DNA of 38,718 nucleotides from Oscillatoriales cyanobacterium (GCA_004292515.1 RDXB01000051.1:1-38718); one strand, 5' to 3'. Numbered from the stretch's first letter, positions 8,194 to 17,654 are shown. Numbers and translations are program-made. The notes: generated by a model not told the origin, from the sequence alone.

Positions 8194-9609
8194 ATGACTG
8201 AGCCGACCACTGAATCGACGACTGGATTTCGCATTGAAAAAGACTCCATGGGCGATCGATCAATCCCTGATCAGGTCTATTACGGAATTCAAACCCTGCG
8301 GGCTGTTGAAAACTTCCCGATCAGTGGTCTCAAGCCCCTGGCAACCTATGTGGATGCCTGCCTACTGATCAAAAAAGCTACGGCGATCGCCAATGCCGAA
8401 TTGGGTTGCATTTCCCAAGACCTCGGCCAAGCGATCGCCCAGGCCGCCGATGAAATTTTGGGCGGACAACTACGCGATCAATTTGTGGTGGATGTGTATC
8501 AAGCCGGGGCGGGCACATCACACCACATGAACGTAAATGAGGTGTTGGCGAATCGCGCCCTGGAATTGCTAGGCGATCGCAAAGGTAACTACAGCCGCGT
8601 CAACCCCAACGACCATGTGAATTACGGTCAATCCACCAATGATGTGATTCCGACGGCGATTCGGATTGGTGGGCTGTTGGCGCTCGATCGCACCCTGTTC
8701 CCCGCGTTGGAAAAGGCGATCGTGGCCATGGATGCCAAGGCCTTAGCCTTTGATGGAATTGTCAAATCGGGTCGCACCCATTTGCAAGATGCCGTGCCCG
8801 TGCGTTTGGGCGACAGCTTCCGCGCTTGGGCTTATATCCTGCGCGATCATCAGCGGCGAATTGCCACCGCTGCGGCGGACCTGTGCGTTTTGGGCTTGGG
8901 GGGCAGCGCGGCCGGCACGGGTATGAACACCCACCCGGACTATCGGTTTCGGGTGGCAGATTTGCTGGCGGAATGGATTGGGCAACCCATTCAATCTGCC
9001 CCCCATTTAATGGCAGCGATGCAAAGCATGGCTCCCTTTGTAAATGTGTCCGGTAGCCTGCGGAATTTGGCCCAAGATTTAGCGAAAATTTCTCACGATT
9101 TGCGATTGATGGATTCAGGGCCCAAAACGGGCTTCAAGGAAATTCAATTGCCACCGGTTCAGCCGGGTTCTTCGATTATGCCGGGTAAGTACAATCCGGT
9201 GATGGCAGAGATGACTTCAATGGTCTGTTTTCAGGTGATGGGCTATGACCAGGCGATCGCCCTAGCCGGTCAGGCGGGCCAACTAGAATTAAACGTGATG
9301 ATGCCCTTGATTGCCTATAACTTGATCCAAAGCATTGAGATTTTAGGCAACACGATCGCCGCCCTGAGCGATCGCTGTTTGGTAGGCATTGAAGCAAATC
9401 CTGATCGCTGCTTACACTATGCTGAAGGCAGCTTGGCTCTGGTCACTGCGCTCAACACCCACATTGGTTATTTGAACGCCGCTGCGATCGCCAAAGAATC
9501 CCTAGAAACTGGCAAATCCCTACGGCAGTTGGTATTAGAAAAAGGTTTGATGGATGAGTCCAAATTAGCCGAGGTTCTAAATCTGGAACAAATGAGCCAA
9601 ATGTCTTAA
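8194..9609 (+). CDS. aspA: Aspartate ammonia-lyase (aspartase)
   Basis: Aspartase deaminates L-aspartate reversibly to fumarate and ammonia in the cytoplasm. The 471-residue protein belongs to the aspartase/fumarase superfamily. Signatures are AGAGTSHHMNVNEVLANRALE (about 104-124, shown here as its core), NPNDHVNYGQSTND (137-150), the HLQDAVP loop near 196, and the flexible catalytic loop GSSIMPGKYNPV (325-336). GSS-containing loop wording, the KGNYS insertion and overall length favour aspartase over class II fumarase, although the His doublet in TSHHMN differs slightly from the usual TSxNMN. The start ATG at 8194 gives the conserved RIEKDSMGDRSIPDQVYYGIQT. After the TAA stop the frame stays open for 41 more codons with a pentapeptide repeat, described separately. 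Confidence 0.93.
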   Translation: MTEPTTESTTGFRIEKDSMGDRSIPDQVYYGIQTLRAVENFPISGLKPLATYVDACLLIKKATAIANAELGCISQDLGQAIAQAADEILGGQLRDQFVVDVYQAGAGTSHHMNVNEVLANRALELLGDRKGNYSRVNPNDHVNYGQSTNDVIPTAIRIGGLLALDRTLFPALEKAIVAMDAKALAFDGIVKSGRTHLQDAVPVRLGDSFRAWAYILRDHQRRIATAAADLCVLGLGGSAAGTGMNTHPDYRFRVADLLAEWIGQPIQSAPHLMAAMQSMAPFVNVSGSLRNLAQDLAKISHDLRLMDSGPKTGFKEIQLPPVQPGSSIMPGKYNPVMAEMTSMVCFQVMGYDQAIALAGQAGQLELNVMMPLIAYNLIQSIEILGNTIAALSDRCLVGIEANPDRCLHYAEGSLALVTALNTHIGYLNAAAIAKESLETGKSLRQLVLEKGLMDESKLAEVLNLEQMSQMS

Positions 9610-9735
9610 GTTGCGGCTGCTTCCCCTGAGTTAACCAGTCCTAAGTTAACGACTCCTGAGCTGGCTACCCCCGAGCTAACCACCATGGTTGAGGTGGATA
9701 TTACCAAGTTCAACGGTGAATTAGCTGTTGATTAA
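9610..9735 (+). other. In-frame open extension after the aspA stop, with 5-residue repeats
   Basis: Directly after the aspA TAA, the same frame runs open for 41 codons to a second TAA at 9733-9735. It would encode VAAASPELTSPKLTTPELAT and more, ending near FNGELAVD. The first half is four copies of a 15-bp unit (9625-9684), so the repeat keeps frame and reads as (S/T)PELT-like pentapeptides. Either the gene once ended at 9735 and gained a stop, or the repeat is non-coding DNA that happens to be open. Other aspartases end near the first stop, which favours the second view. Confidence 0.45.
9625..9684. repeat. 15-bp minisatellite, four copies
   Basis: Four degenerate 15-bp units lie head to tail: CCTGAGTTAACCAGT, CCTAAGTTAACGACT, CCTGAGCTGGCTACC and CCCGAGCTAACCACC. 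They begin 16 bp after the aspA stop and are in frame with it. Confidence 0.85.
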
Positions 9736-9775
9736 CCCATTGATCAGCTAATTGATTAACCCATTGATCAACCAA
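9728..9775. repeat. 24-bp tandem repeat, two copies
   Basis: Two 24-bp units differ at only two positions. Each contains TTGATTAACCCATTGATCA, and a third partial copy (TTGATT) follows at 9776. The unit contains stop codons and is non-coding. Confidence 0.85.
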
Positions 9776-9822
9776 TTGATTCCGAATGAGCTGGATATCC
9801 TGAGTAGGCTAGAGATATCTAT

Positions 9823-9878
9823 AGGTTTATAGATCCAGGTTTATAAATCCAGGTTTATAAATCTAGGTCTGTAGACCA
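9823..9878. repeat. 14-bp minisatellite, four copies
   Basis: Four 14-bp units lie head to tail: AGGTTTATAGATCC, AGGTTTATAAATCC, AGGTTTATAAATCT and AGGTCTGTAGACCA. They end 46 bp before the prmC start. The A/T-rich TTTATAAAT cores could affect the prmC promoter or leader. Confidence 0.88.
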
Positions 9879-9924
9879 TAGATGTAGATATCGATATCGA
9901 TGATCCAGAGAGGCGGTATCAGGC

Positions 9925-10824
9925 ATGGAGGGTGGATTTTGGCCGTGGTATGAGCAAGCTCGCGATCGCGCGATTGCCCATCAAGTCCCCCTCGGCGAGC
10001 TGGATTGGCTGTTGGTGGAATGGGCGGGGGTCAATCGACTCAAGCTCCGCCTGCATGATCCAGACATTACGTTGGGGGTAGAGTTAGCTTTGCTAGACGG
10101 GCTGTGGCAGCGCCGACTACGCGATCGCGTTCCTGTGCAATATCTGGCGGGCATGGTGGGGTGGCGCAATTTTCGGCTGCAGGTATCGCCCTCGGTCTTG
10201 ATTCCGCGTCCCGAAACGGAACTGATTATCGATGTTGTGGCGGAATTAACGGCGGGACACCAACGGTTGAAACATGGACAGTGGGCGGATTTGGGCACGG
10301 GCAGTGGGGCAATCGCCCTGTCGCTGGCCGAAAATATGCCCGAAGCGACCATTTGGGCGATCGATCGCTCCCCTGAAGCCTTGGTCATCGCCCAGGCCAA
10401 CGCCCAACTGACCGGCCTGGGCGATCGCATTCGGTTTGCCCAAGGCAATTGGTTTGAACCCTTGGCCGCCATTGCCGGCCATTTGGCGGGGATGGTGTCT
10501 AACCCGCCCTACATTCCCAGTCAAACGGTGCTGGGTCTCGATCCCGAAGTGATGCTACATGAGCCGCATCTAGCCCTAGATGGCGGCCCCGACGGTCTCG
10601 ACTGCCTCCGCCACCTAGCCATGACAGCCCCGCGCTATCTCATGCCCGGTGGTTTGTGGGTGGTGGAACTGATGGCAGGGCAAGCGCCGGCTGTGGTGGC
10701 CCTGTTAAAAGACCACGGCTGTTATCAGTCCATCGCCACTTACCCAGATTTGTCAGGGATCGATCGATTTGTGTCTGCCTACTATCAGCCGCTAGCCCGG
10801 CCGAATTTCGAGCTAGAACCCTAG
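9925..10824 (+). CDS. prmC: Peptide chain release factor N5-glutamine methyltransferase
   Basis: PrmC (HemK) methylates the glutamine of the GGQ motif in release factors RF1 and RF2 with S-adenosylmethionine, raising termination efficiency. The 299 residues have the family plan: a helical N-terminal domain including VPVQYLAG, then the methyltransferase domain. [11 protein letters not shown] (about 95-105) is followed by the SAM loop [11 protein letters not shown] (122-132) and the catalytic NPPYIPS (193-199), which binds the target glutamine. [15 protein letters not shown] matches the conserved post-NPPY region. The start is the ATG at 9925. It stands alone behind a repeat-rich spacer, 148 bp ahead of purT. 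Confidence 0.95.
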   Translation: MEGGFWPWYEQARDRAIAHQVPLGELDWLLVEWAGVNRLKLRLHDPDITLGVELALLDGLWQRRLRDRVPVQYLAGMVGWRNFRLQVSPSVLIPRPETELIIDVVAELTAGHQRLKHGQWADLGTGSGAIALSLAENMPEATIWAIDRSPEALVIAQANAQLTGLGDRIRFAQGNWFEPLAAIAGHLAGMVSNPPYIPSQTVLGLDPEVMLHEPHLALDGGPDGLDCLRHLAMTAPRYLMPGGLWVVELMAGQAPAVVALLKDHGCYQSIATYPDLSGIDRFVSAYYQPLARPNFELEP

Positions 10825-10972
10825 TGCTGGAAAGCGACCGACCCACGCGATAATAGAACCGTTATTGGAACGATCGCCGCTGGTGGCTAGCCCGCTTCCC
10901 AAGTCTGCTTCCCAAATGGTTGGTTGGCTAAGAACCTCAGCAAATCGTTTCACCCTGGTGTGTTGTAAGTCC

Positions 10973-12181
10973 ATGTCCGTTACTGGTTCCCCATTGCCGA
11001 AAACCCTGTTGCCCAAAACCTTTTTGTTGCTGGGGTCGGGTGAGTTAGGCAAAGAGTTTGCGATCGCCGCCAAGCGCCTAGGTAACCAACTGATTGCGGT
11101 CGATCGCTACGCCAACGCACCCGCAATGCAGGTGGCGGACGAATCCGAAGTGATTTCGATGTTAGATGGGGATGCCCTCGAAGCCATTGTGGCCAAGCAT
11201 CGCCCCGATTTCATCGTGCCGGAAATTGAGGCAATTCGCACCGAAAAACTCGCCGAGTTTGAAGCGCGGGGGATTACGGTGATTCCCACGGCAGCGGCGA
11301 CCCACTACACCATGAATCGCGATCGAATTCGGGACTTGGCAGCGGGAGACCTAGGCGTGCGCACGGCTCGCTATGCCTACGCCACCAGCTTGGACGAGTT
11401 GGTCAGTGCGGCCGGGGCGATCGGCTTTCCCAACGTGATCAAGCCGGTGATGTCCTCCTCGGGTAAAGGTCAATCGATCGCCCATGGCCCCGATGACCTA
11501 GCGGCGGCCTGGCGCTACGCCACCGAACAGGGCCGAGGCGACCAAGCCAAGGTAATTATTGAAGAGTTCATTCATTTTGAGCTGGAAATTACGCTGCTCA
11601 CCGTTCGCCAATGGGATGGGCCCACCCTGTTTTGCCCCCCGATCGGCCATCGCCAAGAGCGCGGCGACTATCAAGAATCCTGGCAACCCGCTCCCCTCAA
11701 ACCAGAGTTACTGCAACAGGCCCAGGCGATCGCCCAAACCGTGACCCAGGCCCTTGGGGGGGCGGGTATCTTTGGCGTAGAGTTTTTCATCACGGCCGAT
11801 GAGGCGATTTTTTCGGAGCTGTCGCCGCGCCCTCACGATACGGGCATGGTGACGCTGATTTCCCAAAACCTGAACGAGTTTGAGTTGCACCTACGGGCCA
11901 TTTTGGGACTGCCAATCCCCGAGATCGAAGTGTTTTCGCCAGCGGCCAGCGCGGCAATTTTGGCCGATCGCCAGTCAGATCCATCGGAAACGGTGGTCTA
12001 TGGCGGTGTTGCCGAAGCGCTGGACGAAGTCGGCACTGACCTGCGGCTATTTGGCAAGCCCAGCACGCGCCAATACCGACGAATGGGGGTGGCCCTGGCC
12101 CGAGACACCACCATCGAACTGGCCCGCCACAAGGCCAGCCGCGTTGCTCAATCAGTGCAGGTGCATTTGATGGGGCTTTGA
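10973..12181 (+). CDS. purT: Formate-dependent phosphoribosylglycinamide formyltransferase
   Basis: PurT makes formyl-GAR from GAR, formate and ATP, step three of purine synthesis, without tetrahydrofolate. The 402-residue protein is an ATP-grasp enzyme. It shows [20 protein letters not shown] at the N-terminus, [29 protein letters not shown] (ATP loop), [33 protein letters not shown], and the metal/ATP segment [24 protein letters not shown] (split here, around residues 295-320). I chose the ATG at 10973, giving [13 protein letters not shown], because the 36 codons before it lack family character and would begin at TTG. The 402-residue length fits other PurT proteins. Confidence 0.95.
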   Translation: MSVTGSPLPKTLLPKTFLLLGSGELGKEFAIAAKRLGNQLIAVDRYANAPAMQVADESEVISMLDGDALEAIVAKHRPDFIVPEIEAIRTEKLAEFEARGITVIPTAAATHYTMNRDRIRDLAAGDLGVRTARYAYATSLDELVSAAGAIGFPNVIKPVMSSSGKGQSIAHGPDDLAAAWRYATEQGRGDQAKVIIEEFIHFELEITLLTVRQWDGPTLFCPPIGHRQERGDYQESWQPAPLKPELLQQAQAIAQTVTQALGGAGIFGVEFFITADEAIFSELSPRPHDTGMVTLISQNLNEFELHLRAILGLPIPEIEVFSPAASAAILADRQSDPSETVVYGGVAEALDEVGTDLRLFGKPSTRQYRRMGVALARDTTIELARHKASRVAQSVQVHLMGL

Positions 12182-12388
12182 CCCGTTGGATGGTTTCTGG
12201 TGGTGGCTGGTGGTTTTTGTAGATCCATCAGATCCGTAGATCCATCGGCCATGACCCCGCCCTGCGGTGATTGGCCAGTCCCGTGACCCTAGGGTGGGCT
12301 GGATGCCCCCCGCTTTGTGGCTTGATGATTCGTGGCTTGATAACCAGTGCTGGTCGCTGTGTTGGCAATTTTCCCCTAGCAGCTTTTC

Positions 12389-13549
12389 GTGACCCCCGCC
12401 ATGTTGGAGTTTTTGCGTCCGGATCTAGTGCAATTGGTGGCCTATCAAGCCCACCCGGGTGGCGAGTTGCCGGCTGGTGTCACGGTTGATCATTTGGATA
12501 CCAATGAGTGTCCCTATCAGCTACCGGAATCCCTAAAGGAAAAGTTGGCCCTGACCTATCAGAGCGCGATCGAAACCAATCGCTATCCGGGGGGCGACCA
12601 CACACTGCTCAAACAGGCGATCGCCCAATATGCCAACGAGTCTTGCTCGGCGATCGCCAACGGCACGGCCGCTGTGATCGCCCCAGAGCAAGTGTCGGTC
12701 GGCAATGGTTCCGATGAGTTAATTCGATCAATCCTAATTGCCACCTGCCTGGGCAATCGGGGGCGGATTTTGGTGGCCCAGCCCACCTTTGGTATGTATG
12801 GCATTTTGGCGAAAACCCTCGGCATTCCTGTCGAGACCGTGGGGCGATCGCCCAAGAATTTTGAAATTGACCTCGACGCGGCCCGCCAGGCGATCGCCCA
12901 GGCCGCCGACGGTGACTCGCCCGTGCGGGTGGTGTGGGTGGTGCATCCCAACTCCCCCACGGCCAACGCCCTGACCACGGCCGAGCTGAATTGGCTGCGC
13001 GGCTTGCCCCGCAACATTTTGGTGGTGATTGATGAGGCCTATTTTGAGTTCAGCCGCCGCACGGTGGTGGGCGAGTTGGCGGCGCGGCCCAACTGGGTGC
13101 TGTTGCGAACCTTCTCCAAGGCCTTCCGACTGGCGGCCCATCGGGTGGGCTATGCGATCGCCCATCCCGAGCTAGCAACCATCCTCGAAAAAGTCCGCTT
13201 ACCCTACAACCTGCCGAGCTTTACCCAAGCGGCGGCCCTGGCGGCCTTGACCCATCGGCGGGAGCTGCTCTCATCGATTCCAGAAATTTTGACCGAGCGC
13301 GATCGCCTGCTGCAACAACTGCGCGCCCTGCCCGGATTGGAACTGTGGGACAGCCAAGCCAACTTCCTCTACGGTCGCCTCAAGCAAGCAGTCGATCCAG
13401 AATTAGCGATGGCCGAGTTAGTCGATCGGCTCAAACAACAGGGAACCCTCATTCGCCACACAGGCGGCGGCCTGCGGATCACGGTCGGTAGCCCTGCTGA
13501 AAATGCCCGCACCGTGGATCGGATGCGATCGGCCTTGGCAGCTCGCTAG
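12389..13549 (+). CDS. hisC: Histidinol-phosphate aminotransferase
   Basis: HisC transfers an amino group between imidazole acetol phosphate and glutamate in histidine synthesis, using pyridoxal phosphate. The 386 residues are a class I/II aminotransferase. Visible motifs are the substrate loop [32 protein letters not shown] (186-191), DEAYFEF (215-221) and the PLP lysine in [17 protein letters not shown] (K244). The C-terminal GGGLRITVG holds the carboxylate-binding arginine. The start is either the GTG at 12389 or the ATG at 12401, four codons in. The ROK kinase gene follows 44 bp later on the same strand. Some cyanobacteria keep two hisC-like genes; this one could also act on aromatic acids. 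Confidence 0.93.
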   Translation: MTPAMLEFLRPDLVQLVAYQAHPGGELPAGVTVDHLDTNECPYQLPESLKEKLALTYQSAIETNRYPGGDHTLLKQAIAQYANESCSAIANGTAAVIAPEQVSVGNGSDELIRSILIATCLGNRGRILVAQPTFGMYGILAKTLGIPVETVGRSPKNFEIDLDAARQAIAQAADGDSPVRVVWVVHPNSPTANALTTAELNWLRGLPRNILVVIDEAYFEFSRRTVVGELAARPNWVLLRTFSKAFRLAAHRVGYAIAHPELATILEKVRLPYNLPSFTQAAALAALTHRRELLSSIPEILTERDRLLQQLRALPGLELWDSQANFLYGRLKQAVDPELAMAELVDRLKQQGTLIRHTGGGLRITVGSPAENARTVDRMRSALAAR

Positions 13550-13593
13550 GGGCGCTGCAATCGCACAGCATTGAGATGAGTTGAGAGCAACCG

Positions 13594-14505
13594 ATGGGCC
13601 TAGGAACAACGATTGGTGTGGATTTGGGCGGCACGGCCATCAAGCTGGGCAGCTTCACGGCGGCGGGTGACTGCTTGGCTGCCCAAACGATCGCCACGCC
13701 CCAACCGGCCACCCCCGAAGCCGTGACGGCCGCCATCATCGAGACGATCGCCCAGATCGACCCCGATCGCTCGGCCGTGGCGATCGGGATTGGCACACCT
13801 GGCCCCGCCGATGCGGCCGGGCGGATTGCCCGGGTGGCCATTAACCTGGCCGGTTGGCAGGATGTACCCCTGGCCGATGCGATCGAGGCAGCCACGGGAC
13901 GGCTGACCGTGTTGGCCAACGATGCCAACTGTGCGGGCCTAGGTGAGGCTTGGTTGGGGGCCGGTCGGCGGTTCCAAGATCTATTGGTGCTGACCTTGGG
14001 CACGGGCGTGGGCGGCGCAGTGATTTTGGATGGCCACCTATTCGTGGGTCGCCAGGGAGCGGCCGGTGAGCTGGGCCTGATTACCCTTGACCCCAACGGC
14101 CCACCCTGCAACAGCGGCAACCAAGGCTCCCTCGAACAACACGTGTCGGTGCAGGCAGTGCGACGGCGCACGGGGCGCGAACCCCACGAGCTAGCAGCCC
14201 TGGCCGAAGCGGGGGATGGGGAAGCGATCGCCTTTTGGGAAGCCTACGGGCGCGATTTGGGAGCAGGGCTAGCCAGCTTGGTCTATATCTTCACGCCGGA
14301 AGCAGTGGTGCTGGGCGGTGGGATCAGTGCCGGGGCCCAGTGGTTTTTGCCGACTGTTCAGGCCGAAATCGATCGGCGCGTGTTGCCCACCTCGCGCGAG
14401 GGGTTGCAATTATTGGTGGCAGAACTGGGCAATCGGGCAGGCATGGCCGGCGCGGCGCGGTTGGCTTGGCAGCGGTTTGAGCGCCCGATCGCCCCGCAAG
14501 TTTGA
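13594..14505 (+). CDS. ROK family sugar kinase (probable glucokinase) without the zinc site
   Basis: This is a sugar kinase of the ROK family, 303 residues, most likely phosphorylating glucose with ATP in the cytoplasm. The phosphate-binding motif DLGGTAIKLG (10-19) and the catalytic aspartate in LANDANCAGLGE (D110) are intact, as are LTLGTGVGGAVI and VVLGGGIS. The structural zinc site is gone. The usual GE(I/L)GH reads GELGL (Leu162 for His), and the CxCGxxGCxE motif reads CNSGNQGSLE (172-181), keeping only the first cysteine. The wording looks like a cyanobacterial variant rather than decay, because everything else is conserved. It follows hisC by 44 bp. The exact sugar is not proven by sequence. 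Confidence 0.88.
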   Translation: MGLGTTIGVDLGGTAIKLGSFTAAGDCLAAQTIATPQPATPEAVTAAIIETIAQIDPDRSAVAIGIGTPGPADAAGRIARVAINLAGWQDVPLADAIEAATGRLTVLANDANCAGLGEAWLGAGRRFQDLLVLTLGTGVGGAVILDGHLFVGRQGAAGELGLITLDPNGPPCNSGNQGSLEQHVSVQAVRRRTGREPHELAALAEAGDGEAIAFWEAYGRDLGAGLASLVYIFTPEAVVLGGGISAGAQWFLPTVQAEIDRRVLPTSREGLQLLVAELGNRAGMAGAARLAWQRFERPIAPQV

Positions 14506-14790
14506 TCGATCCAATTTCCCCAGTTACTGGTTTGCAAATCGGCTAGATGGCGATCGCCCACCAAATCCTGGCGATCGCCCTGGACTGGGGCTGGGGTGGT
14601 GGAGCGGCCTGGGGCGATCGGGCTAGGCTGGGGGCCAAATGGGAGACCTGGAGCAACCATGGCCAAGAGTCAATTCAATATTTGTATAAGTATCCGTTAA
14701 AAAACTTATTAATTCGCATTTTTATCACATTTATTTGTGTGTTATATATGTTATTAATACAGGAACGCCAAGCCATACCTCAACCGAAAT

Positions 14791-17226
14791 ATGACACACC
14801 CCGAGTTTCAGGTTGCCTACTCACGCCTCAACTCCCTAGGGGACAAGCTAGCAACCTACTTGGCGGAACTGAAAGCCGGATTGGAGCAACAGGGTGATAG
14901 CACCGCTGACCTCAGTGGTATTGCTGAAAGCATCAGCAGAAGCCTAGATTGCCTACAAAATCACACTTATCAGGTGGCTGTCATTGCTGCTATGAAGGCG
15001 GGAAAAAGTACATTCCTCAATGCCATGATCGGTACTGACATCTTGGCAAGTGAATCTGCATCCTGTACCGTTTGTCGGACAGAAATACGCCACGTCTCCA
15101 ATGCAGCAGATTCAGAACTCCTAGAGTACCGTTCGGGATCTCGTCACCCCATCTCATTGGCTAAAGGTGATGCCCGATCCATTCAAACAGCTTTCTTGCA
15201 TCGGACGCGAGAGATCCGAGAACGTAATAACCCAGACCAAACAGTTAACTTTGAGCTGCGCCATCCAATTGCAGCAATTCAAGGGCAATCTTTCCTGTCT
15301 GGTTTGGCACTCATTGACACACCTGGCCCCAATGAATGGGAATCCGCAGGTTTTGAAGCGAACAAACTGAAGGAAACCACCCTTAAAGCAGTTCGTAATT
15401 GTAATGCTATTCTTTTCCTCTTAGACTACACATCCTATAAAGACAATGCCATTACTGGCCTTTTTCAAGAGTTAATAGAAAGTCGAAAGGAGTTTCTAAG
15501 AGAGAAGTCAGGACGGCTGTACTTCATTCTAAATAAAATCGACCAGCGAGGCGAAAAAGATCCCCCTCTAGAGGAAACTATTGCGCTCCTGAAACGAGAA
15601 TTAGAAGGATTTGGATTTGATTATCCTCAAGTTTATGCAGCCAGTTCGCGAAAGGGTCTGCTTGCCAAAATGATTTTGGCTGGGACTGAAAGCCCAGAGG
15701 TGCGTTCTGACTTCATCCGTTTCTTTTCGGCTGCCTATGCAATCGAAAATGAAGAAGGCGATTTGATCACGCCTAGTCCTAAAAAAATTGCTCCGAAAGC
15801 GCTCGAAGACAGCGGAATCTCTACTATTGAAAGCTCCGTGATTCAAGAAATTATTCGTCAATCCGGGTGGCATCTTTTGGAAGAAGTCATCAGTGCACTT
15901 GACAAAGATGCTGTTTTAATTGAAACACTTCTCAAAACAAAAATTGCCGGCTGGAATCAGAGTATAGAGGGGCTTCGGCAACTCATTACATCCTATTCCC
16001 AGAAATCTGAAAGCGCTCAAGAGCGAGTCAGTCAGGTGTATCAAAAGGTTGATGCAGAAAAAGAAATTGTGATTAGACAATTCAGTAATGGCATTGATCA
16101 ATTCTCAAACCACTCAAGGGAAAAATTTCATGCAGTCATAGAAGAGATTGTTGAATCTCGTCGTCAGGGAAAGACGGATTTCAAGGGATCAAAAGATAAT
16201 TCAAAAAAGGAGAAAGAAAAAAAGAGTAAAACAGAAGAAAGTTGCAATGAAGAAGAGCAAGTTAGGATTGAAGAGTTGTCCAGAGATCCTCAGACTCCAT
16301 CAGTTCGTGTCGCTTCTATTGTTGATGGTCTTGGAGAAGGACTAAGTGCAGTCGCTCAACTTTTCAACCCCATGCTAGCTGGGGTCATCCAAGGTGCAAC
16401 AAAAGTTATTGCCAATATTGTGCACTTTACAACTGATTTTTATGATGTTCTGGAGCCGCCCCTTGTCGAGATTATGACAAAGGATGTGGGCACTCCCAAC
16501 TTTGATCCTCGAAAAATTCAGTGCAAGTCCCAGGATGAGGCCAAGCAAATAGAAGAGAAAATCAATGGCTACTTTGGACCATATTTACAAGGTTGGTGGC
16601 TAGAAACCCAAGACCTCTTGATTCATAGTGGGAATCAAGTTCGTCAAGAAATATCCCAAAGTATCCGCCAAGACATACAAGAAATCTCCAATGAATTGGC
16701 GATCCACCTCGGTAAAGAGCTAAAGATTGATATGGAAGTGACACCCATTCAATTCCCAGATTTTGAGTTCGCAGGGATAGACCGGCTAATTGAAGTTCAA
16801 CAGATGATGATTCCTCGCGAGCGGCAGGAAAAAAAGAAGCGCAAGTCTGGCGGCTGCTGCTCTAAGACAACCTATGAAATCAAGATCATCAAATCCAGTG
16901 AGACGGTTTATTGTATCGATTTGGATGAACTTTCGAGGTCACTTGATATGATGATTGATAATCAAAATCAGGACTCCAAGGAGGTTTTGTCGAGGGCTGT
17001 TGCACATCAAATTCATCAGGATTTTCGATCTGCAAAAAGTCAGATTGATCGGTATATCAAGGGATTTCAAAGTCAATTTGAAGAACTTCTGGAGTATCGA
17101 GAATCAGAATCAGGTAGTATCGAGAAGATTCAACCCATCCTAGAGACTGCTCAATCACAGATTTCAGAAATTAGGCAAGCACTTCACGAGATGCGCGAAA
17201 TGGAAACACCTATTTCGCGTCAGTAG
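14791..17226 (+). CDS. Bacterial dynamin-like GTPase
   Basis: This 811-residue protein is a dynamin-family GTPase. The GTPase domain (about 60-300) shows G1 AAMKAGKST (66-74), G3 DTPGPNE (176-182) and G4 NKID (248-251). The sequence around SESASCTVCRTEIRHV (87-102) occupies switch I. After it come long helical stalk regions. They include a lysine/glutamate-rich coiled segment (about 465-490), a weakly hydrophobic stretch that could touch membrane (about 503-550), and a basic, cysteine-bearing patch KKKRKSGGCCSKTTYEI near residue 685. Relatives such as E. coli CrfC and LeoA share the G1 wording; some bacterial dynamins act in membrane repair or phage defence. The gene is solitary, clearly more AT-rich than its neighbours and free of HIP1, which suggests recent transfer. 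Its function is inferred, not shown. Confidence 0.88.
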   Translation: MTHPEFQVAYSRLNSLGDKLATYLAELKAGLEQQGDSTADLSGIAESISRSLDCLQNHTYQVAVIAAMKAGKSTFLNAMIGTDILASESASCTVCRTEIRHVSNAADSELLEYRSGSRHPISLAKGDARSIQTAFLHRTREIRERNNPDQTVNFELRHPIAAIQGQSFLSGLALIDTPGPNEWESAGFEANKLKETTLKAVRNCNAILFLLDYTSYKDNAITGLFQELIESRKEFLREKSGRLYFILNKIDQRGEKDPPLEETIALLKRELEGFGFDYPQVYAASSRKGLLAKMILAGTESPEVRSDFIRFFSAAYAIENEEGDLITPSPKKIAPKALEDSGISTIESSVIQEIIRQSGWHLLEEVISALDKDAVLIETLLKTKIAGWNQSIEGLRQLITSYSQKSESAQERVSQVYQKVDAEKEIVIRQFSNGIDQFSNHSREKFHAVIEEIVESRRQGKTDFKGSKDNSKKEKEKKSKTEESCNEEEQVRIEELSRDPQTPSVRVASIVDGLGEGLSAVAQLFNPMLAGVIQGATKVIANIVHFTTDFYDVLEPPLVEIMTKDVGTPNFDPRKIQCKSQDEAKQIEEKINGYFGPYLQGWWLETQDLLIHSGNQVRQEISQSIRQDIQEISNELAIHLGKELKIDMEVTPIQFPDFEFAGIDRLIEVQQMMIPRERQEKKKRKSGGCCSKTTYEIKIIKSSETVYCIDLDELSRSLDMMIDNQNQDSKEVLSRAVAHQIHQDFRSAKSQIDRYIKGFQSQFEELLEYRESESGSIEKIQPILETAQSQISEIRQALHEMREMETPISRQ

Positions 17227-17251
17227 CTTCACTAATTTAAGCTGTATAGAA

Positions 17252-17283
17252 AACTATCCATCCTCGAATTGAGTTGGATAGTT
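17252..17283 (+). terminator. Stem-loop after the dynamin gene, possible terminator
   Basis: AACTATCCA (17252-17260) pairs exactly with TGGATAGTT (17275-17283) across a 14-base loop, 25 bp after the stop codon. No T-run follows, so intrinsic termination is possible but not typical. Confidence 0.45.
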
Positions 17284-17291
17284 GTGTCCTA

Positions 17292-17378
17292 GTGCGTCGC
17301 GCCCGCGAAATCTATCAACAACTCGGAGCCGCTAAAGACCTCGAACGAATCGAAACCGAGTGGCATCAAGGCGCTTAA
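17292..17378 (+). pseudogene. Relic of the C-terminus of a TPR protein
   Basis: The 29 codons from 17292 to the TAA at 17376-17378 read RRAREIYQQLGAAKDLERIE followed by TEWHQGA. That is the typical last helix pair and end of a cyanobacterial TPR protein (IYxxLGxxKDxER). The frame remains open a short way upstream, but no full repeat, start or signal precedes it. The AT-rich dynamin gene may therefore have inserted into, or replaced, a larger TPR gene. A complete TPR gene of a similar type starts at 37738. Confidence 0.5.
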
Positions 17379-17654
17379 GCAATGCAACGTAGGGTGCGTG
17401 GGAGCAATCTCAAATCGTCGCGAAATGTGGGATTTTTTCTCCCATGCACCGTGGATTGGGGCGACAAAACCGATCAACCATTGTTGGTTTTGCCCGGTCA
17501 AGCGATCGATGAAGATATTTCCGTCGCCAGCCTGCTACGAATTCGTTAACGAATCGATCGCCATCTCAATCGACAACTTCTGGCCACCGCGATCGCCTCA
17601 AAACCGAGTGGACAGATCCCAATCACCCATGCCGCCAAAAGCCGGCCCCAGCCC
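17379..17654. other. Possible decayed coding sequence, no intact gene
   Basis: One frame from the ATG at 17382 reads 55 codons, including WGDKTDQPLLVLPGQAIDED, to a TAA at 17547. The same frame then stays open to the edge of the next gene. The composition looks protein-like, but I recognise no family. Base composition and HIP1 words return to normal here (first GCGATCGC at 17589). Confidence 0.3.

Noticed and set aside
9823-9878. Short repeats considered as a CRISPR array
   Set aside because: The units are 14 bp, directly adjacent without spacers, and degenerate, so this is a minisatellite.
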